A stretch of 64,000 nt of DNA from Acorus gramineus (lineage: Eukaryota; Streptophyta; Magnoliopsida; Acorales; Acoraceae), in NCBI GenBank assembly GCA_030737835.1, contig CM060853.1:1926941-1990940 (forward strand), written 5' to 3'. The first letter of the stretch is position 1. The number at the start of each line of letters is the position of its first letter. The notes under the pieces were generated by a model. That model was not told the origin of the DNA and made no database searches. It worked only from the letters and a program-made list of their open reading frames with translations. The translations under genes and the position numbers were made by a program. This document shows positions 59,186 through 64,000 of the stretch, one piece after another.

Positions 59186-61472
59186 TTAGAGGCCCCAGTC
59201 ACCACAGCCCTCCCCTCTTGACTCCTCAAACATTGCTTCTGACAAGTAATCTTTCAATCTCCCCTTAAATTTAGGAGAACCCAACAAGAAACCCACCTCA
59301 GATCCTTTGCTACATTCGGGAGACTCAACAAAATCCTCATATGCTAGAGCGCCTCCTGTTGCTTGGTCATGCGCACCCGCCCCTCTAATCTCTTCCTCCA
59401 ACTCCATAGACCTATCCAATGACTGTGGACTATCCTCCGTCCCCTCCATGACCCACCTGGAATGTCTGGCACCCACCCAACCATCCATGGCCCGAGCCCC
59501 CTCCGATAGTACACCCGTCGAACATAGATCTGCCGATCCCGAAAAGTGCTCCAGCGAACCTACTACCATCGACTTGAGACGTCTGACTACAACAACTGGC
59601 TCCCCCATCTATGCCACCCTTTGAGTAGTAGCCTCGTTTGTAGCCATCACAAGTTCTCAAATTGAAGACTCGCATGACCCACGATCCGAAAGTCGTCGGG
59701 AAGGATCTGGTGACCAAAGCCATGATACATGACCCACTTCATCCATGTAATAAGACCAAGTCCCCCTGCTTAAACGGTCAGGCTTAGAGCCCAAATAAGA
59801 TGGACCACTAGAGCTGGTTCTATATGGGCTTCTAGGAGGCCAATGAAAAGATCCATATAATGGAGCCATACCAGCCCTCCCACTAAAATGGGTTTTGACA
59901 TCCCAACATGATTTCCTCCAGGCCCACTAAGGAAGGCCTAGGATCTGACCTCCCCAAGCCCTCAACCATCCTGTGTCTTTCATCAACACTTGGATCAATA
60001 GATACCACGTGTTTCCCCTTTTCAGATTTTCCAAAAACCATCTTCTCCTTCGCTTCAATCCTAGGCTCATCAGACTGAACTCTGCACGGTACCATCAGAA
60101 TAGCCGACGCTGAAAGTTAGGGATGCGAAGCCACGTTGACCCACCTAGTCAGAATGGTTCGCTCCCCAAAGGGTGACTGGACATGTGGCAGGTCATCCTG
60201 GTTGGCGACAGGTACGACCACCTCCCCCACCACGTTTTCTAGACCCCGACTTGCCACCTCTGTGAAACCTTCCCTCTGCCACCTTTTGAACCTCTTGAGG
60301 ACCTTTCCCAAAAGGGACGTTACTCCAAAAGAGGACTCGGTAGTGACCTCGGTCGTGACACGAGTCACCCCCACCTCACCAACTCAACCCTACAACCTCT
60401 CATTCAGGCTTGATACCGCCACCGACGCTGTCTGCACGCCCCTTGAATCCGCGGGCGCACCACCACCTCGGTCCCTGGCCAACCCAACAACTGCCTCGGC
60501 ATAGGTCCTCTTGGCACCCCCATCCACCATGGTGACCTGAATCTAAACTCTCCAGCCATCAAGATTGAACCATAGACGTTGAGCTATTGGGACATGTGAG
60601 TTCATCCACACTCCGACTCAAAGCGCCGAAAGCGCCTGTGTTCTGACCCCCACCTCCGACACCTCAAGAAGATGACCCCAAACCGTCGTCACATGACGCA
60701 ACACCTCCTTTGATCTCCATAGCAAAGGAACTCCCTTCAGTTCTAATTTCACCTTCCTCCCTTCCGCCTCCATCCCACCCACCCCATGGTCGCAGTCGGA
60801 AAAGGAGACGCGTTTTGTAGGTAGGACCAGTTCCCCTTCCCGCATGAATAGTGACTTCACTGAGAAGCTAGAAAGACGAATCATCGCACTCCAAGGTCCA
60901 AGGGACCAACACCTGAAGGGCGGAAGGTCCATCCACCTCCGGAGAATTGCTTGTTCCACCTCTTGCCAATTGGCACCATACGCACCCTCCCACTTCAACA
61001 AAATGCTTCTACTAAACCTCTCCTCCCTCTCCTACAGAACAGCGGACCATGAGATCACCACCTCCGACACCATGTCTCTCTCCGGAATCTGGATGGGTGA
61101 TACCATGCCCAGGGCCATCGTTTCTCGCTTGGACTCCTCTCCGACTCCAAACCCCCCACCCTCACCTTTGACCGACATCCCATGCTTCTATGACCCCACT
61201 TCCCACATATCCAACATTTCGGTAATTCCTTGCACTTCGCCGCCCCGTGATCCAGTCCCAGGCATCGAAAGCATCTTGTCCTCTCCTCAGCACGAAAGCC
61301 CATTCCGCCACCTCCACAAGACCTTCCTTGCATCCACTTCCGCTTCCTGGACACCTCCACCCAGTCCTCCTCTCCGCCCCTGCAATGTTGCCCCTCATTG
61401 CCCCAACTGAGACCCCTACCTCTGCCATGCCCGCCCAACAACGACAACCCTCCGTGCCCGTAAGCAGCTCTA
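59186..61472 (-). pseudogene. LINE ORF1: nucleic-acid-binding protein with two CCHC knuckles, broken
   Basis: The 5' part (61472-61055) carries two CCHC knuckles, CFRCLGLDHGAAKC and CWICGKWGHRSMGC. Next, in another frame (61001-60618), is a region with ILRRWMDLPPFRCWSLGPWS resembling the DUF4283-type RNA-binding region of LINE ORF1. A variable acidic C-terminal part follows, ending at 59186 (stop). ORF1 proteins coat the LINE RNA. The reading frame changes several times, so the protein cannot be made from this copy. The plus-strand open frames here are shadows. Confidence 0.7.
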
Positions 61473-61473
61473 A

Positions 61474-62751
61474 TGGAATAATCTAGAATTGATATACTAT
61501 GTTCTATCTGGAATCGCGTTATTCCACATAAACTGTGCATGGATAGATGTAGTGTGGGGCCCCCCGATCCAAGCGGATCTTGTAGTGCCACATGTCGATC
61601 AAATCAGTCGATCGTAATTTGTTGGGGATCTCTTGGAACACATGCAAGCTACCAGATTTAATGGCATTCGACTATTATTGGTGGATCTCTTGGAACTGAT
61701 TTGATCATTAGAGTGTCTTTAACAAGATCATCATGTCCTCATGGAGATTGGTCAGGGAGGCGTTCGACTGGAACAACAGTCATGATGGCAAGTCAACGAC
61801 ACCGATCGATAATAAAGTAGCCCTCAGAGTCTTTGTGTCATCCCTCTAAAAATTGATGCCTTCTTTTCTCCTGAAGTGGTTAAATTTTTTCATAATAAGA
61901 TATTAACTATTATTGTAAATGTCATATAAGTAACCTAGCATTTATTCTAGATCTAGACATGGTTAATCCATTTTGGAATTCTCTTTCCGGGAGGAAAAAT
62001 CTAACACAGGTCCAGCAAAGGTAAAAAAAAAAAACATATTAATTATAAAAATATTTATGTATAATTCAGATAATAATCAATTACTGAAATATAAAAATCT
62101 AAATTTGAATGCAATATCCATACATGAATATGGAATGGTGTTACGAAATAAATACAGATATCAAGGTATCCACCCCTTCGAGAGGTTTAGTACTTCTTTG
62201 ATAAACTATTTTAATCATTACCATATTTCACATCATCACCCTTCTAATATATGTAATACACCATTGTATTAAAAATGTGTGTTTAGATTTAGTTATATTT
62301 TTAATTACATGTGCATGTGTTTAAGACCACCCAAAGCCTTTGCATATGAAAATTCAAATCCTATGATCTCATTTTTCATCATCTAAAATGTCTAAAAAAT
62401 CAATGATTCAAAATCAAACTATTAGAGAGCACCAAGTCAGTGTGATTTTTTGTGTACACATTCTTTATGAATTATGGTTTCATGATTTCATGAATGGATT
62501 TCATTTTCACCCAAAATATGTTTGTTATTCAAGCTAGTGAGTCAACTTATAGGATAACGCTAACTTATAGGATAGTGACATTTCCCTTGATTGAATATGA
62601 TATAATTTTTGTGGTTTTTAATTAGCAATGAAGGGTGGTATAATAAAATGAGGATCTAGGAATGAGGGGACCAATCCCAATACTACAATATGTCACTAGA
62701 GAAGTCACTCTTATGTCCTAACATTATCTCATCTTAATAACATAAATTTAT
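61474..62751. other. AT-rich intergenic region
   Basis: Bases 61500-61850 are of mixed composition, with several gatcgatcg-like words, and are unrecognised. Bases 61960-62280 contain a small plus-strand open frame (Asn/Ile-rich, about 99 codons) that looks like chance AT-rich coding. No gene is supported. Confidence 0.5.
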
Positions 62752-63001
62752 GGGATTTTTGCACATGTACCTCTCAAAAAATCTATATTGTCAAAATCCT
62801 CTCTAGAAAATTTATTACCATCAATACTTCTCATAAACCATATCCTTTTTGAGGGGTACTTACGCACAATATAAATATTTTAAATTTTGTAATAGTACCG
62901 CTCAAAAAGGTATTTATGTACTATTTATGAACTAATTAGTATTTCATCAGGGGTATTTGGACAAAATTTGATAATTTCAGGGTATATATGCAAAAGAATC
63001 C
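62752..63001. mobile_element. Mutator-type MITE with perfect 9-bp target duplication
   Basis: The left end gggatttttgcacatgtacc and right end gggtatatatgcaaaagaat then cc are imperfect inverted repeats. The flanks are identical taaatttat copies (62743-62751 and 63002-63010). The 250-bp interior is non-coding, with ggggta and tacccc-like words in opposite orientations. Confidence 0.88.
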
Positions 63002-63215
63002 TAAATTTATTATCAAGTAGAACTATTTTATTTAAGAAAAAAATTGATCTAACTTTTGCAAACTTCTTGAAATAATAGCCCCTATATATAATTATTAAAT
63101 CATTAGGAACGCCAATAAATTATCGGTAAAATTATGATACTTTGCGATTTTTTTTACTGGACCATGGTTAAAATTAAGAAAAGTGAAAATTATTTGCATA
63201 TCCTTATTTAAAAAA

Positions 63216-63673
63216 AGGGATTTTTATTTTTAAATCCATGTAAACATGTCTATTTAGGGATCTATCCCTCACTTCTTCATATTTCTTTTTTAGTCCCCAT
63301 ATTCAACCGTCTATTTGGTTTTTAGTCCCTCCGTCAAACGTCCGTCCATACACCGTTAATTTGTGAAATGTGATTTATTTTTAAGTCTCTGTAAACTATG
63401 TTATTTAGTAATTAGTCTCTCCATTCTTCATATTTTACAGGGATTAATCACTAAATAACATAGTTTACGTCGATTGATCACTAAATAACATAGTTTATAG
63501 GGACTTAAAAATAAAATCACATTTCACAAATTAACGGTGTATGAACAGACGTTTGACGGAGGGACTAAAAACCAAATAGGCGGTTGAATATGGGGACTAA
63601 AAAATAAATATGAAGAAGTGAGGGACCGATCCCTAAATAGGCATGTTTACAGAGACTTAAAAATAAAAATCCT
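63216..63673. mobile_element. foldback MITE with ~200-bp arms
   Basis: The left half (gggatttttatttttaaatc, tttagtccctccgtcaaacg, gttaatttgtgaaatgtgat) is repeated in inverted order and orientation in the right half (atcacatttcacaaattaac, gtttgacggagggactaaaa, aaaataaaaatcc). The centre includes three copies of an aataacatagttta-type block. The flanks are A/T-rich and roughly alike, but no exact target duplication is visible. It is non-coding. Confidence 0.88.
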
Positions 63674-63828
63674 TAAAAAAAATATACACCGACTTGTCTT
63701 TCCCGATGGAATAAGAATAAAATCGTAATTCAAGGCTTAATTGACATTTTTTATTTTGCAATAGTAGTTTTTAGATTTTTAGAAGAAGGATAATGATAAT
63801 TGAATAAAATATTATTTAAATGTTTTCT

Positions 63829-64000
63829 TAAAGTCTCAAACGAGTTTGGACAGCTTTTGGGTTTGCAAGAAGAAGCTATTTTTTCCAAACCCGTTCTCAA
63901 ACAGAATAATAGGGGCCAAAAGCTGCAGACACATTTATGAGAAAAAATGTTTAAAACCTGAGTTTTCAACTCCTTACATGATCAGTTTTAAACCCAGTTT
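63829..64000. mobile_element. hAT-like MITE, cut by the window end
   Basis: Blocks such as aaaagctgcagacacattta, aaacctgagttttcaact and gttttaaacccagttt are the inverse of blocks in 55030-55140. The element continues past base 64000. Confidence 0.55.

Larger units (their letters stand above)
55348..61473 (-). mobile_element. near full-length L1-type LINE, inactivated
   Basis: Read on the minus strand, the element has an ORF1 with zinc knuckles, an ORF2 with endonuclease, reverse transcriptase and C-terminal zinc-binding regions, a short 3' UTR and an A-rich tail (T-rich on the plus strand at 55348-55357). The length of about 6.1 kb is normal for plant L1 elements. Flanks tggaatcta (55339-55347) and tggaataatcta (61474-61485) may be a target duplication with a 3-bp indel. 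Several stops and frameshifts make it non-autonomous now. Confidence 0.85.

Noticed and set aside
57244..61410. Plus-strand open frames within the LINE
   Set aside because: They are antisense shadows of ORF1 and ORF2; the minus-strand frames carry the recognised motifs.

Overview
This is AT-rich nuclear DNA from a flowering plant, probably a eudicot. The genes have GT-AG introns and encode plant proteins: glyoxysomal malate synthase, a remorin, an apyrase 7-type ectonucleotidase, a DUF212 membrane protein and an organelle-type FAD monooxygenase. Most of the rest is plant transposon debris. I cannot name a species. There is no sign of a bacterial, organellar or viral origin, and no CRISPR array, rRNA or intact tRNA gene.

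Layout. 1-1703: 5' part of a decayed Ty1/copia element (minus strand) with its LTR and primer-binding site. 1894-4148: a long Tat/Ogre-like LTR with a TATA box and two minisatellite blocks. 5128-7879 (+): six-exon DUF212 gene. 8425-12286 (-): four-exon malate synthase gene, convergent with the previous gene; SINE-like elements and three G-boxes lie just upstream of it. 12.9-22.7 kb: a repeat-rich block with a long foldback element, a recent ~1-kb tandem duplication, a broken FAR1/MULE-type transposase gene between direct repeats, a gypsy-like LTR and MITEs. 23364-31509 (-): eleven-exon FAD monooxygenase gene of about 720 residues. 31.5-43 kb: intergenic, with LINE fragments, a nested LTR, a clear solo LTR, a SINE and a Mutator-type MITE that was later hit by a LINE. 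43834-46484 (+): three-exon remorin gene whose first exon carries a frame-breaking 25-bp tandem duplication. 49364-53175 (-): apyrase 7-like gene with a 5'-UTR intron. About 55.3-61.5 kb (-): a nearly full-length but inactivated L1-type LINE. 62-64 kb: MITEs, one with a perfect 9-bp target duplication.

The five host genes do not form a pathway. Malate synthase is a glyoxylate-cycle enzyme. The remorin is a plasma-membrane scaffold. The apyrase is a membrane nucleotidase. The FAD monooxygenase is probably organellar. The DUF212 protein is a small membrane protein of unknown role. Remorin, DUF212 and FAD-monooxygenase genes on one segment may be old gene order, because Arabidopsis, as I recall it, has pairs of these families side by side.

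I did not find a clearly new biological system. The observations most worth checking are the remorin frameshift, the long foldback partly copied by a recent tandem duplication, and the MITE carrying foreign promoter-like DNA inside a monooxygenase intron. Splice sites were placed by hand from GT/AG borders, reading frame and protein-family similarity recalled from memory; no alignment was run.
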